Shown: piece by piece, positions 22,201-34,692 of the stretch
How positions within the stretch are numbered: position 1 is the first letter of the stretch
Layout: each line of letters begins with the position of its first letter
Assembly: GCA_964036155.1 (NCBI GenBank)
Contig: OZ038422.1
Coordinates: 80,995,201-81,059,200, forward strand
DNA: 64,000 bases
Direction of reading: 5' to 3'
DNA from: Diploscapter coronatus
Taxonomy: Eukaryota > Nematoda > Chromadorea > Rhabditida > Rhabditidae
Program-made: the position numbers and the translations under genes
The notes under the pieces: generated by a model
The model's database searches: none
What the model was told of the DNA's origin: nothing
The model's input: the letters and a program-made list of their open reading frames with translations, nothing else

Positions 22201-24469
22201 GTCTTCTCTCGTTCATTCATTGCACAACCGTTCTAAAAATTTGTTATAAATGGAAAAAAATAAGATACTCATTATCCAAAATCAAATGAGAAGAAAAAGC
22301 TATTACAGTACATACCTCAGCTGAATTGTCTCCGAACCAGGCCTTCGCAGTCTCGGGCAGAATGCACATCTTTTCTAGTGCAGAAATGCCTGAAAGGATG
22401 ATAATTCGTAACTTTCAAATTGATTGGTACGACCTCCATCGAGCGAGATCCTTCTAGTCAGACAGAGCGCCCTTTCGTGGGTGCATTCCACCACAACTGG
22501 CCTCTGACAGACTCCTGCTTCGGCATTTTCCCTCTCTGCGCACTGCTCACATCGCATCATCACGCCTGAAAACATGATTAATGAAGATTTAAAGAAATTT
22601 TTACTCCATTTTTATTTAATGAAGAGATTTTTAGTTTCTGCTACATTTTTGCAATGAAGATCGGCATTTCCAGATGAATTCTTTCAAAACAAAAGAAAAA
22701 TTCAATGGCTTTATCTCAATTCCAATTCTCATACACTAAAACTTACTCTAGCCAAACCAATTTGTCATAAAGCTCTTTATCAATAGATTAACTCGTAGTA
22801 TAGGCTTTCGCTAATTCCGAGTGATCATCAAATCATTCACTGAGTTAAGAAAATACAGACAGACATAGACATCATCGATCCCCCTATGTGAATATCCTCG
22901 TTTTTCTCCACATTCAATGCAAGTCTCAAGTGACTTTTCTCCTTTCTTCATCTTTTATAAGGAGAAACCTTCGATTGAGCGAAATCCTGCGATTCGATTT
23001 CAAGAAATAGCGGCTTTCAAGCAATACGCAAAGGACGAGAAGCAATGTCATAACTATGAAAGGCTTTGACATTATGAAAGATGCCAAATCGATTAAATCG
23101 ACATTTTCGAGGACAGAAATTGATCCGTTTATGAAACCGACATGAAATCTCCTGCAATAAACTCAAACACTATCGAGTTAATAACCATAACCGATTTAGT
23201 CCTATTTAGCTTTCAGATGTCATTATGATCGTGAATTCGAAAATTAAGGAAAAGCACTAACCTTGTTTAGTAGGGGAAATCTTGATCTGCTCGCCACTCT
23301 GCTTTATGCTGACGAACTGTCCTCTGCTCACAGGCTGTCCATTTCCACTCAGCCCTGCAGCCGCATCCATGCCCTTGTTTGCATCAGCTGCCTCTGCACC
23401 TCTGCTCGGCAATTGGGAACGACGGATGTCTCCACCGGCAGATAACTGAAAAGTCAACTCATTACTTTCAGGTAAATGCAATTTTTATTTAGTGGCGAGC
23501 AAAAATTCGGAAACTTGGAGTCATTTCTATATCACCTCTTCATAATCTTAAGGCCATCAGATTAAGTCCAAATACACAATTGTTTCAAGCCATATTGAAA
23601 GCTACTGTTGTAAATATTTACAAAACTAATCGCAAAATATATAACGAACCCTAGGATCGTTTACTGGAACGATGGGTCGTTGCTGATTGAGGGAGGATAC
23701 GCCAAATGCAGCCGATTGCTGAGGAGCAGGCATATTGGGCAGAGCTGGGGAAGGCGATGGATGAGGGGATTTGCGGGATTCTCCTGAGGTTAGGTCGGAA
23801 TCGTCGTCTGCTGAGGTGTCGCCAAACAATTCGGGATGCTTCTGAAACCGGGAAAAATAGCTTTTCGTGAGTTTTCCCAACGTTCATCCAAAACTACTTA
23901 AGGTCCGTAGTAATTTCTGCATAAATGCTCTCGAATTTGTGCGAAACTGGACGAAGATCGAAGAAAACCGAAAATTATATTGAGAAGGAACTCGTTCAAA
24001 GTCATTCATGGTCATATGTCGACAATTTTAAATCAATGAAAGGTACCTAATTTCAATTTACTAAAATTATTCATAATTTTAGACGTATTAAATATTGTTC
24101 AATTTTTGCAAAGAAAAATCACCTCTTCGAATGCCATGAATTGTTCGGCGATGGGTGCCTGATTGCATAGGGGGCTTCGACATAGACAATACGCGACTTC
24201 CTTGCCCTTTACGTCGATCAGATCGCACTCCTCGTCGAGTTTGTAACTCTTCTCCGGGAATGTCATGTGGTGGTCTTTCTCGGAAATGCACTCCTTCATG
24301 ATCGTGTAAGTGCCATTCTCCGCCCGATGCCTGGTTGTTCGACAGAACATCCGCACGTCCTGGCCGAATCGAGATGCGTAATTCGTGCAGTCGTACTTGA
24401 ACTGCGTAGAGCATTCTCCGAATTCAGGCAGATTATTGTCTCCACAAATATAGCAGCTCAGTGATGAAG
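19251..24469 (-). CDS. three-domain Ly6/LU (three-finger) GPI-anchored protein
   Basis: Exons in coding order (minus): 24469-24123, 23841-23650, 23445-23262, 22565-22413, 22389-22316, 22232-22146, 21440-21253, 20799-20724, 20679-20551, 20241-20097, 19807-19648, 19604-19443, 19398-19251; all phases agree, giving about 680 residues plus the N-terminus. Three LU domains each have ten cysteines, starting SCYIC, RCEQC and KCSVC and each closing with C-x-C…LCN(Q/G). Proline-, serine- and glutamine-rich linkers separate them. The last exon ends in a hydrophobic tail (FISLCTTGITFIILHIL) that fits a GPI-attachment signal. LU proteins act at the cell surface as ligands or channel and receptor modulators. 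The first coding exon must supply a signal peptide ending in phase 1; a candidate lies at 29059-29155. Confidence 0.82.
19868..20090 (+). repeat. dispersed repeat, copy 1
   Basis: About 220 bp starting AATAGGTTCG and including TTACCGTAATCTTTT and AAATACGGTATG. It aligns along its length with 53007-53225 and partly with 51650-51800, all in plus orientation. This copy lies in an intron of the Ly6 gene, antisense to it. It has no coding capacity and no obvious terminal repeats. Confidence 0.6.
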
Positions 24470-26350
24470 CTAAATCAATTATTTTATTATTGCATATTGA
24501 ATTGTTTTTATCATCCTGTTTAGATTGTTCATGTCTTCGATGCATTCATCCCTCACTTTCCTCTCCAATAACCTGTGTACAACTCTTTATGTCTGCATAT
24601 CTGCTATTTCGATACAAAATCATGTGGAATTGGGCTAGTCCGAGTTTAGCCAAAGTCGCAGCCACAAGCATATTCTCCTCTCCTCGCTGCTTTCCTGCCC
24701 TCCTTCTTTTGACTCGTTTCGCTCCCGGAACTTCCCCGCTGATCCCTTCGCGCTAAGCTCATCCGTCGAGTTGATTTTCCTGCCCAATTATCTTTCGAAA
24801 TGCAAGTATGTAAATGCAAACGCAGAAAATGGAATGAAACGTATAAAATGTTGTTCGCTACATCTTTTGTTTCGATAAATAAATCCATTCATTTCGTCGT
24901 TCATCTTTCATTTTGCATATTTGGACATCGCCTGTTGTCCCTGGAATTCCCCCACTTCTCTTTCACTTCTTCTATTTCCAATTGCACAACTTTCTGCGTG
25001 CCCTGCTTGCTCACAAAGCGAAACCGCAGAAGGCCGAATGCGTTTGATACTGTTTGATCGGATGCCGGTTCGATGATATCATCAACAGAGGAGATGAGAA
25101 TTTGAGGTTAAATTATGAAACACAAGAAATATATTGGGAAAATCTAGAGCGTTCAACAATTTTTCCAAACTCTTGTTTTTGTATGCATAAATGTGTGCAA
25201 ACTCGCAAATGAGGACAGTTTGGGAGAGGAATGAGAGAAAGTGAGAATCAAGGTCGGAGCGAGCAGAATCAAACGGCCCATCAGCCGCAAAACGGTTTAA
25301 TTTGTCGACTTGATCGCTATTAAATTTAGCAGAGTTGGTAAACAAACTTTGAAATGAATATATTAGGCTGATAGAGAAGCCTTTTTCGCGTGCATTTATT
25401 TCTTCAAATTTACTTCGTCAATTACTCAAAGCAGATTCAAACTACATATCATAGAAATGGCAGAAGAAGTACTAGAATTTGAAGGAATGAATCGTAAATT
25501 TGAGGTGCAATTTTGATTTTGTACTGTTTCCATTTTACCCTATGCCTAATGAATGTAGAAAGGATTCCATTAGCTAAATGTTTCTAAAATAGCGCAAATA
25601 GGAGATTGAACAAACTTGATCCGACTTTTTCTAGACTTTGAACCAATACCTGTCCATTACGAAATGGAAATGCCAGTCTGAGGCCAATTTGCTATATAAA
25701 ATCATCTAGAAAGTTAACCTCTTAGAGAAAGCAGCAATAGACTTCAGATTGTGAATACAAGTCTTCGAGTGCTGGTGAAAACGAAATGGTCAACTTTTTT
25801 ACTATGCAAAATATGAAACGAAAAAGACAGGATTTTGATGGATGGTATCGAGAAAAACTACCCTCACATATCACTTCACGCATACTCGTTTAGGGACCAC
25901 TGGGAAAAACTTTCGCTCAAAATTCACAGAACAAATGAGCGCATGATTGCAAAAGTCTGAATAATAAAATATTATCTCGCTTTAATTTACAATACCTAAA
26001 TTTGAAAAAAGTATATATATTTTGAAGAAAACTACTACCTGGCTCGATGAATATCAGCAAAATTCCGTATCGTAGCAGGTAAAACATAATAAAATAGTGA
26101 TCTAAAAGATAAATGTCTACGGCTTGCGAGAAAAGCTATTCTAGAGAGATTCTACGAGCAGATAAATGAGAATAATAAACGTGACTATTGAATGGATTCA
26201 ATCGTGGAGGAGTGGAAGAAAATCTATGCAAATCAGCCGGAATCGAGGTTTTTTCGTTCGTGAGGAAGACTGGGAGTAAATTGGATCGAATACAAACAGT
26301 AAAAGCGGCGAGAAGGAGAGTGACAAGATATGTAGAACAGCAAGAAATCA
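24470..26350. other. probable long first intron of the Ly6 gene, first part
   Basis: No gene could be built here. Short open frames exist on both strands (for example minus 25082-25345) but lack ATG starts, splice partners or recognisable motifs. If the distant signal-peptide exon is right, this is intron. Confidence 0.4.
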
Positions 26351-27320
26351 AAAGACTCGGGAGAATTCATTGGGAAAGATGAAAAATTGTCGATGTTCAA
26401 GGGAAATGGGAAGGAAGAGAAACAGTCAAGGGATAATTAGCTCGGTAGGTGAAAAAAGAAGAAATCAACAGAGTCGGAAGAAAGTCGCGTGGATAAAGGA
26501 CAACAGGAAAACGACTGCTGCTGCTGCTGCAGTGGGATGGAGGAGAGTTTTGAGGGAAGATGAAAGAAGAAAGGAGGGGACGAGAGGAGGGAAAGCAGAG
26601 GACAGGAATGACCTGCTAAGGCAGGGGGAAAGTGAAGTCGAAAAGGGAAAAACGATCAGAAGAGGACAAAAACTGATGAAGTGATGCAAATATGATGGGA
26701 ATGATGAAGACATGCCATATTGCACTAATGCACAGCTTCTCTATGAGATGCAAAAGTCAAACCGTGGAAAGTCGCAAATTAACTAGTGAAAATGTAGACA
26801 CGAAAATATGACGCCGAATGGAAACGAAGAGAACAGGTAAAGTAAAACTGGCAGAAGCACGAAAGTGGAAAGTGGAATGGCAGGCACAGGATTAGGGGCA
26901 AAAAAGGACAGATGGACAATTGAATGCAGAAATTGGGGATGAAGAAAACTGTTTTTGCATCTGAATGCATGAATGAATGGATTATGAATCAACAAGCATA
27001 ACTAGAAGCTGCAGCAGAAAGAAGAGAATGGAAATGAAGCGAATCGAGAGGACTGACGGTGGTCGAGAAGCTGCTTATGCTTACAGACAGAGAGAGGGCG
27101 GCAGAAGAGCAGCCACGAATGGAGGGAGAGAGGATAAAGAGATTGAATGAAGGGGAGAACGTGAACATCGTTTGACCCAGCAGACCTGCAGCCCTGAGGC
27201 CCGACCACAAACTAGTCCAGCGTCCAACACAAAGTATGCGACAATTGCACTGAGCGAGGAGAGATGAGAAAGGAGGGAGGAGAATACCGAGGGGAGATTG
27301 GAGAATTACAGGGAGAATTG
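26350..27320 (+). other. strongly purine-rich tract
   Basis: Over about 1 kb the plus strand is dominated by A and G (long GGAAGAGAAA-type runs), most markedly at 26360-26680 and 27000-27310. It includes a CTG(CTG)n-like run at about 26516. The complementary strand gives open but low-complexity Ser/Leu/Phe/Pro frames (for example 26989-27417), which I do not regard as genes. Confidence 0.5.
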
Positions 27321-27907
27321 AATTGAATCGAATCCCTAAATGCAATTGCGACACCACATAAACAGCGTCGCTTAGCTGCAATAATCCACAATAGGTAAGA
27401 GTCTCACTCTCACTCAATTACTAATCCGTCTTTGAATCCATCTCCTCACTTCTATAAATGAACAGCTGCTGGTTCATAAGTATCATCATCGTCATCCAAC
27501 CAACCAACTATCCATTCAACTGATTCTAAATACAGACTGTTTCGAATGGATGACGTGTTCGAGAATTAATAGCCGTCTCGATTTCACAGCCGCAATTACT
27601 GCAGCCATAAATAAGTCGTCAAAGATTCAGTAAGCAGCTTTGAAATAGACGGTACGACGACACGAGCGATACGTCATTCCTATTGTGATCGTCTTATTAT
27701 TTGATGAAAATGAAAAAGACGAATTTTAACACAAAAAATAACCAAGTATTCATTGCAGATTTGTCAAGAAATACTAGGTACACATCGCGAGGTTTTCTTG
27801 GGAATAGGGCAAATGTGAATACACTGGAGTTGTGAGAATATCTATCACTCAAATGAGGATCATTATCTATAAAACACCGCTAGCATCGAATTGGCTGAGA
27901 ATCTCGA

Positions 27908-28384
27908 ATGGCCTCTGCGAACGAGAGTGCAAGTGGAAGAAGCGCGAGTGACGAAGCGATGAGGACTGTCATCTGCAGCCCGAGCGAAGATGTGCACGGA
28001 CAAATGCAGGCAGGAGGTTAGCCATGAAAAACAGAATGAGCAAGTGACGAAGATGAAGTGTCTTGGAATGTAAAACCGAAATAATGAATATAAAAATTTT
28101 TATTACATGATAGCTGAATCATGGTTAATTTTTATAACTTCTGTTGGTCATTTTCAGACTTTCAAAGCAAATCTTCATTCAAACTCATCCGAGGCAACTT
28201 CATTATTGTGCTAGTTCAAAAGCTCATCAATTTCAGTCGTGAGTGACGCTGAATCGGTGGTGACGGCGGTCGATTCGAGCGTTGATTATTCGCACTACAG
28301 TAATCCGCCTAGGTAATTCAAAAGCCCCTACAAACTAAGTGATTGCAAAATTTCAGCGTGACTGGAGTCGAGGCCGAGACGTAG
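27908..28384 (+). CDS. small acidic protein, 70 aa, 3 exons
   Basis: Exons 27908-28016, 28237-28312 and 28357-28384, joined at GT-AG sites with phases 1 and 2 conserved, and a TAG stop at 28382-28384. The protein begins MASANESASGRSASDE and ends VTGVEAET. It is rich in Ser, Ala, Val, Asp and Glu and has no signal peptide or membrane segment. The exons are clearly more GC-rich than the flanks. I do not recognise the family. A possible extra exon after the acceptor near 28158 would keep frame but looks less coding. The gene lies inside the predicted first intron of the Ly6 gene, on the opposite strand. Confidence 0.55.
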
Positions 28385-31300
28385 TGGAGGCAAACTGCAC
28401 CAACAACACCTATCCAATATTATTTCATTTACCAACAAGATATAAAGATTCTGTGGGTGATTTTTATACTGAATCTTGATTTGTGCTTTGCTTCAGTATG
28501 CTTGATATTTCAATTCCTTTGTCGAATTCATATGAGAAGGTTCTTGTAACCGGAATTCTGAGAGTCAACAACAAACTCCGGAATCGGGTCGGGACTTGTG
28601 AACATCTCTGATTGCCCCTGTCTCTGCTATGCATGAATGTGGTTGTTTTGGAGTGTTCCAGTTGGAGTATTTTAGCAGTGAGCATCATTTTGTCCTGCTG
28701 TTTTGCAGTCAGTCAGTCCGTCCATCCATTTACCATTTGCAATCTTCTTTCCATTTTTCCTCATATTCTTCATCCATTTCACATTCGGTTTCCTAACGAC
28801 GAGCCGTTTGTTCATCCCATTGGTTTCTCCGTTGCTGCTCGTTCGTTCGTTTGCAGGACCCCATTCATCTCCTTCGAATCCGTTCTCGATTCAAGATAAA
28901 CGGCTCATTGTGTGCAGCGGCCGTTTTTCCATATCCCCCTTATTTTAAAATGAAATTGAGTTCCTATGTTTTCATTTGCCTTATCTTCTCATATGAAAAT
29001 GGTGGGTTGAGAGTGGAAGAATGGGGAGGTTGAGTGATGAAGTGCAGGAGGCAGGAACAGCCTGCAATGCAATGCACAAATGCAGCGTGCAGTGCAGACA
29101 CCAAAAGGAGGACTAATTGAGCTCGAGCGCCAATTCTGACATCCCCGTCCTGCATAAAAGCCGCGGATTTTGAATCGAATACTCGAGATGTCATTTTTAT
29201 GCCTATTTTATAACAAGTCACACGTAGGCATGCGGAGTTTTCCTTCTTATTTCACAGCGATCTCAATATTTATATGAAATCGGTCGAAGGTTTCTTATGA
29301 GTTCGAGGATTTTAGGAAAAGCACTAACTGATCATCTATCATATTATTTCATAGGATATCTATTTCTAAATAATAACATAATCTACTTGAAGAATTTTAG
29401 GATAATGTTTTAAGGATAAATCTAGCTCTTTCTCGCGCAACTTGTGATCGTTAATCTCTAATAACTAATTTGTCAATTAGTTGGGAATCCAACTCATCGT
29501 TTATTTACAAATTTGTCCATAGTAGGCTATAAAATATCCATCATTTTCTCTATGAATTCTTCATGTCTTCAAAAATTCATTTCATTGACTTTTCAGCGAT
29601 GCCTTTTCTCGCATTAATTTACATGCCCGAACTAGCATATTCTTCTTGGTATCCTCAAGACTACCTACATTATTTTATAGCGTCCTGATTCGAGCTCTAG
29701 TTCCCACTATCTTATCTGAATTTGTTTACAATTTCTCTATGTGACTACATTTGCATTCTTCTAAATATGTTCTTCACGGAAAATCATGATTAGTTAATGA
29801 GATTCAACAATTGAGAAGTTTCATTTCCTTTTATTAGACCTGCGTTTTTCTGTCAGGTATCTCTATGTGGCATTTCCTCGTATTCAGATAAATGAGCTAA
29901 TATAATTTATGGCAAACGCATAATTGCATTCTCGATTCTGATATGTTTGGTATGGGTCGAGTCCGATAATAAATCGACCGGTTGATTAAACTCATTTAGA
30001 AGGCAGAGACAAAAGTTTTTGTCCGTTCTAATTCGCGATATTTTCCGTGTTTATTTTTATCACTTCGATACGATTATCTCTTCATCTGCCTCATAAGGAG
30101 ATTCTCCTCTTCGGACAAAACGTAAATATTGAAATTTATCAAATTAGCCGACGATGTTCTCAGCCAATCTCAGCTCTTTTGGTCAAAATATTCCAGCGGG
30201 CAGGTGCATCTATAAATTGTACCTACGTACATTTCACTTCTCTCCCAATAATACGCATATCAATGCTCTCGATTTTCTTCTTCGAGGAAAATATTTCACT
30301 TAACGTAATTTTTTATAACGCGACTGAGAAAGTCAATTAATTCATTTTCTATTTTTATCAATGAAGGCGAAAATACAAATGTATGCATGCAAATCAAAAG
30401 GTGTTTGACTTCTCAATATTGGATGGTGAACATAAATGATTTCATGGTTAGAAAGAAATCCCTCTCTGGCTGCGTTTCTTCATTTTTTTTTTAGAATAAG
30501 GTATCCTTAATTTCACCCGAATTAAGATGAAAATCCTAAATCTTTCTGCGAAAATTCAATATGTCATCGCTTGCAAATGTGATAAATGAGCCTGCATATT
30601 GTCGAAACGCATTGGTTGCACAGAAAATGCACGATTAAATCTTCGCAAACTCATGCCGACAGCATGCTGTTTCTGCTCTATCAGAACTCTTTGCCTCCAC
30701 TTCCTCTTATCAGAATTGAGAATTATGTTTGGCTAGTTTGCTTGTAATATGAGCTTTCTCCTCGTTATCCATTCTCGATCTTACTTTCTGCCCGAATATA
30801 GCAAATCTCCGCTCGGCGTTTTCGAATACTCAGTATGCCATGTTCAATTCATTTTCAGTAACTACTTTTAAAATAACGGAAATATAGTCTCGCTTCATGT
30901 TTTTAAAGTTCCATTTAGCTATAAAATGTTCCTATTCTATTAGACCCTAATGTGTTGGGGAAAATTCTTTTTATAAGGAATAAGCTGCAATCATTTGCAA
31001 ACGAGCAAAAAATCGCCGCTATCGAACCTAAGCAATGCTCATATTTCGCGTCCTAACCCGAGCCTAACTCGTCAACATAATACCCCAATCTCACTTTACC
31101 TCATTTGCAGTGCATTCCATTTTTCAGAAACGAATCTGTACGGTTGTAATTACCAACTAGAGAATTTAAAATCATGACGGAATTCCAAGTCCGATTTTTA
31201 AGAATGGCAATTGAAACTTCGTGAGTGTAAAGAAGAATTGATCTGCGTACTTATTGTTTTCGTCTAGCGTTGTTTTAACGTGTCTTCACTTAAATATTTC

Positions 31301-31718
31301 TGCTAATCCTAACTCCCTTCACCCATAGTTAATCATAGCCCATATTACCCTTTGTCGAGAATTTTCTCCCATAGTAGAGATAAGTCTGAACGTAATTATC
31401 TTCCATATTTACAATTATCGCCCGCGCCAGATAAAAAGTACAACGAATTTATTCGAACGCATATTTTTAATGAATGTTTAATTCTATTTTTCCCTCGAGT
31501 ATCAGTAAGGGAAAATGCTGAGATATTTATGGGTTCTCGAGATCAACTATTTCAGTTGTTAATCACCGACACTGCTTATGTTTTGAAAGTACTTTTGCTG
31601 ATCGTAAGATAGTTTGTCGACTTTACTCTTGCTTATCGAAAGGTTTATTCATTTTTTTCTGAATATTTCCAACAAGATCTCAGAATAATTCTATCTATTC
31701 TATCTAAGACGATTTTTT
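28385..31718. other. gene-poor stretch
   Basis: Apart from the candidate signal-peptide exon at 29059-29155, I find no supported gene. The sequence is AT-rich and the longest open frames (under 100 codons) show no motifs or splice-compatible neighbours. It may hold regulatory DNA for the Ly6 gene. Confidence 0.4.
29059..29155 (-). CDS. candidate signal-peptide exon of the Ly6 gene
   Basis: A minus-strand ATG opens 32 codons with a classic signal-peptide core (ARAQLVLLLVSALHAAF), ending in phase 1 at a weak donor GTTCCT. Phase 1 is exactly what the first LU exon (24469-24123) needs, and the join would place …CIAG-SSSLSCYIC at the cleavage region. The exon is GC-richer than its surroundings. 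Weak points are the poor donor and the 4.6-kb intron. An alternative is translation from an in-frame ATG at 24545 without a signal peptide. Confidence 0.4.
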
Positions 31719-32030
31719 TCAAGTATCATATTTAGAGCAAATAAATAAACGAAAAGCATCGTGTATTCTTGATAAATTAGTACCCTTGAAGCTGTCGCCC
31801 TCCACCACATAATAGTCCAAAATATTTGTCTTATTTTTTAACACGCTCCTCACTATTCTCAAATCGTTTATCTGGATATCTTTCAGTTCATTTTCATTGC
31901 TCTTCATTCTGCAATTCTCTTCGAGGATTTTCATCACTTCACAATTGTTGCATCTATCTGCCTTTTCTTCATTTTTGACTTGTTGTGATATTTTCATTTC
32001 ACATATATAAATTTCGATACATTTCCACAT
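31719..32030 (-). CDS. possible single-exon gene or exon, 103 aa, cysteine-containing
   Basis: From an ATG at 32030-32028 (right after a possible acceptor ACAACACAG) an open frame runs to a TGA at 31719-31721. The product is charged, starts MWKCIEIYIC and contains further cysteines (RCNNCE, ENCRM, LFICS). It reads like real protein rather than low complexity. No signal peptide is obvious and the family is not recognised. It lies head-to-head with the GPCR gene about 240 bp away. It could also be a 3' exon of a longer gene. Confidence 0.35.
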   Translation of the reverse strand: MWKCIEIYICEMKISQQVKNEEKADRCNNCEVMKILEENCRMKSNENELKDIQINDLRIVRSVLKNKTNILDYYVVEGDSFKGTNLSRIHDAFRLFICSKYDT

Positions 32031-32266
32031 CTGTGTTGTTTGGTTTTGTGTAGATTCGCAAAACAATCTCAAGGGTACAAATTCGTGTGAACTTTAAGCT
32101 ATTTTATGGGGTCGTAAAATATCATATAATTCAGATTGAAATTTATCACTTCATCTTCAATAATTTCTCATATTTTTCGTCATTATTTCTTGCGCTTGTT
32201 GTTTGAATTATTCTTCTTTGTAAAATCGCAATCATTTCCATAGTCAGGAGTTTTCAGACAGAATCG

Positions 32267-34692
32267 ATGGAAAACGAGACGGAGTTGGTTGAAGATTTCT
32301 GCACGATTGAGAGTTTGGATAGAAGATGGTACATGGCTTTGGCGGGGAGCATTCTGTCGGTCATATCTTGCATTTCTAATTTGATCATTGCCAAGGTGAC
32401 TGATTACGAGTTCTTCAAGCTATTCAGTCATAATTCAGGTTCTCCTCTCATCCAAGCACAATCACTTCTTCTTTCTCGCACTTCTGGCAGTCTCTGACGT
32501 GTTTCTTTCATTAATGTACACACCAGTCATCGCTATGGACATTTTGAAGGTTTTTTTAATGAATAGTTCTATTAAACCAACTTTCCAAATAATACACAAA
32601 AATATGCCGCTCATCTTATTCATGTTGAAAATTCATCCCAACTGATTACTACGAGAATATTCATAAATCGTAGAAAGTAGAAGATAGAATCCAAAATTTA
32701 GTCGAATCAGACGAACATAATTCCAGGAACGTCTTCAAATGCTCTGGCTCTATCAAATTTACTGGTTCTATATCGGGCCTATGCTTGCCTTGTGTCATGT
32801 GAGAACCACCAAATTCATCCAATTTCTCATTGGTGCAAATAAATTCTGACAATTTCAGATATCGATGACATTCTCTTCATACTTGATCATTCTCGCTACA
32901 ATCGAGCGATTTTTAATTACGCAGAGGTAAGTATTCTTCTTCAATCAAGCAGAACTCATTTTCACTACCATTCAGATCCGTCTACCTCAAATGGTTTCGT
33001 GCCAATCGCGTCTTCCTCGCCTTTCTGATGCTCTTTTTCTCCGTCGTTCTCAAGGGGCCTCTAGTGTTTGAAGTCGCTGTGAGTCTGTCTATCTTTCCTT
33101 TTCCATTTATTTATCCACGACTGTCATCATCCTCGCTTTCCAAGTATTCCACAGATTTCATCCAAATTAGTTCTCCTTCTAATTATCCCCGTCCTTTCTG
33201 GAGTATTCTCCTTTCATCGAAAGTCGTCCTTTTGACGCACTCCGACACCCAATAAGTGCAATTAGAGCGTCTGATAATTATTTTAAAAAATGAAATTGTA
33301 TTATTCCTTCTTAAAAATCCAATTTTTGAACCTAAAAAATAGTTGGAAAACTAAGAGAAAACAAGCATAATCAAGTTGAACTTGAAAAATCGAAAAAATA
33401 ATCTGCCAAAATCATCCAAATCGAAATAAAATTCGAGATTTTATTCCAATTTTCAGATAGATGAGAGACCCGAATGCAAAGACTTCCCGCTGATGGCTTT
33501 TGCCCCCTCACTCAATAAAAAACTTGTTGACACATTTGTCTATGGCACAATATATAAATTTTATATTAGGCAAGATTAAATATCGGCAATTAAAAAGAAA
33601 TCTAAAGAACCCATTTCAGGAATCTGTTCACTGTTTTCTTCCCATTTATTTTACTAGGTAGATTGATTATTTTATATTGAGAATCTTTTCCAATGACTGA
33701 ATTAATTTAGCTCTGCTCAACTATTTGATCGTGAGGACTTTGAGAATTCAACAGAGGTCGGCAGAAATGTTCAGATTTCTCTCCTCTGATCACAAGGTGC
33801 AAATGCTCTTCGATTCTTCAATCAATCAAAAATCATACATACATTCAAATTTTTCAGATAAAAATTCGCTCTGCCACGCGGCTGATGGTCCTCATCGTGT
33901 GCAGCTATCTTGTGGCCAACTTCCTTAATCTGGTCATTAGTTCCTGGGAATTCATCGACTTCGAATCCACTCAATCGGGAATGCCTTTTGTGGTTAGTTA
34001 GAAATTAGTTTTAAAAATCCATCCGTCCTTGTTCTAAAAAAAATTTTTATTCATGCCCGGCTAAGATAAGAATATTTGCTTCAATCATACTAATAAAATC
34101 AGCTGAATATCTCTCTAATCATACTATCCATTTATCTTCACTCAGATATACGAATTCTGTGCCGATCTGACCTCACTGCTCTATGTACTGGCCTGTGCGA
34201 CAAGACTGCCGGTCTATTATTTCTGCAACCAAGAAATTCACGACACAATGCGAGAGTTCATTTGCTGTGAACCTGGATTGCCCAAGTCCAATAAGTGCTC
34301 CGTTGTCATGAAATCAGTGTGAGTTATTTGATATATCTAAATACTTGGATGATCACTTTGAGCAAATTTTGTGAGTAAGATATTCGCAAAGAAGATATGA
34401 AGGAAAATTACAAAAAAAAGTCAAAGCGCTTCAAGCTCGATATTTTAGAGACCCGAACTCCACAAAACAAATTGGAACAGAGCTGGACGCAGTCGCGATA
34501 GCCATTGCGCGGCATTTGGTCATGCCGCCAGAAGCACTCGAAATGGCTGGCAAATCGGCCAGGGAGGCCGAGAGAAACCCATTCGCGTGGCCGAAAGAGG
34601 AGCAGCAGGACGAGAATGGAAATGAAAATGCGAGTGGCAAAAAGGAACTGCTCATTTGCAACAAGGGATATAGAAACAGAGATATTGTTTGA
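32267..34692 (+). CDS. rhodopsin-family GPCR, peptide-receptor-like (423 aa, 11 exons)
   Basis: Exons 32267-32395, 32439-32549, 32727-32798, 32859-32926, 32976-33078, 33457-33569, 33620-33657, 33711-33796, 33858-33992, 34146-34318, 34449-34692, all phase-consistent. Seven membrane segments can be followed: TM1 with N in ISNLIIAK, TM2 with LAVSD, TM3 ending ATIERF (the E/DRY position), TM4 FLAFLMLFFSVVL, TM5 FTVFFPFILLALLNY, TM6 MVLIVCSYLVANFLN, TM7 ending RLPVYYFCN. The TM3 and TM7 signatures resemble nematode FMRFamide-like neuropeptide receptors, which couple to G proteins at the neuronal membrane. A TTTTCAG acceptor ten bases before the ATG suggests trans-splicing. The sixth intron starts with GC instead of GT. 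The Glu-rich C-tail probably lies in the cytosol. AATAAA follows at about 34777. Confidence 0.85.

Noticed and set aside
25082..25345. 87-codon minus-strand frame in the Ly6 intron
   Set aside because: It starts at TTG, has no matching splice partner and no recognisable motif.
26136..26351. Minus-strand frame starting like a signal peptide (ISCCSTYLVTLLLAAF), a tempting first exon for the Ly6 gene
   Set aside because: The first codon is TTG, no in-frame ATG precedes it before a stop, and the frame would need a further upstream exon. The candidate at 29059-29155 has a true ATG and the right phase.
26989..27417. 142-codon minus-strand frame
   Set aside because: It lies opposite the purine-rich tract and is low-complexity Ser/Leu/Phe with no motif or splice context.
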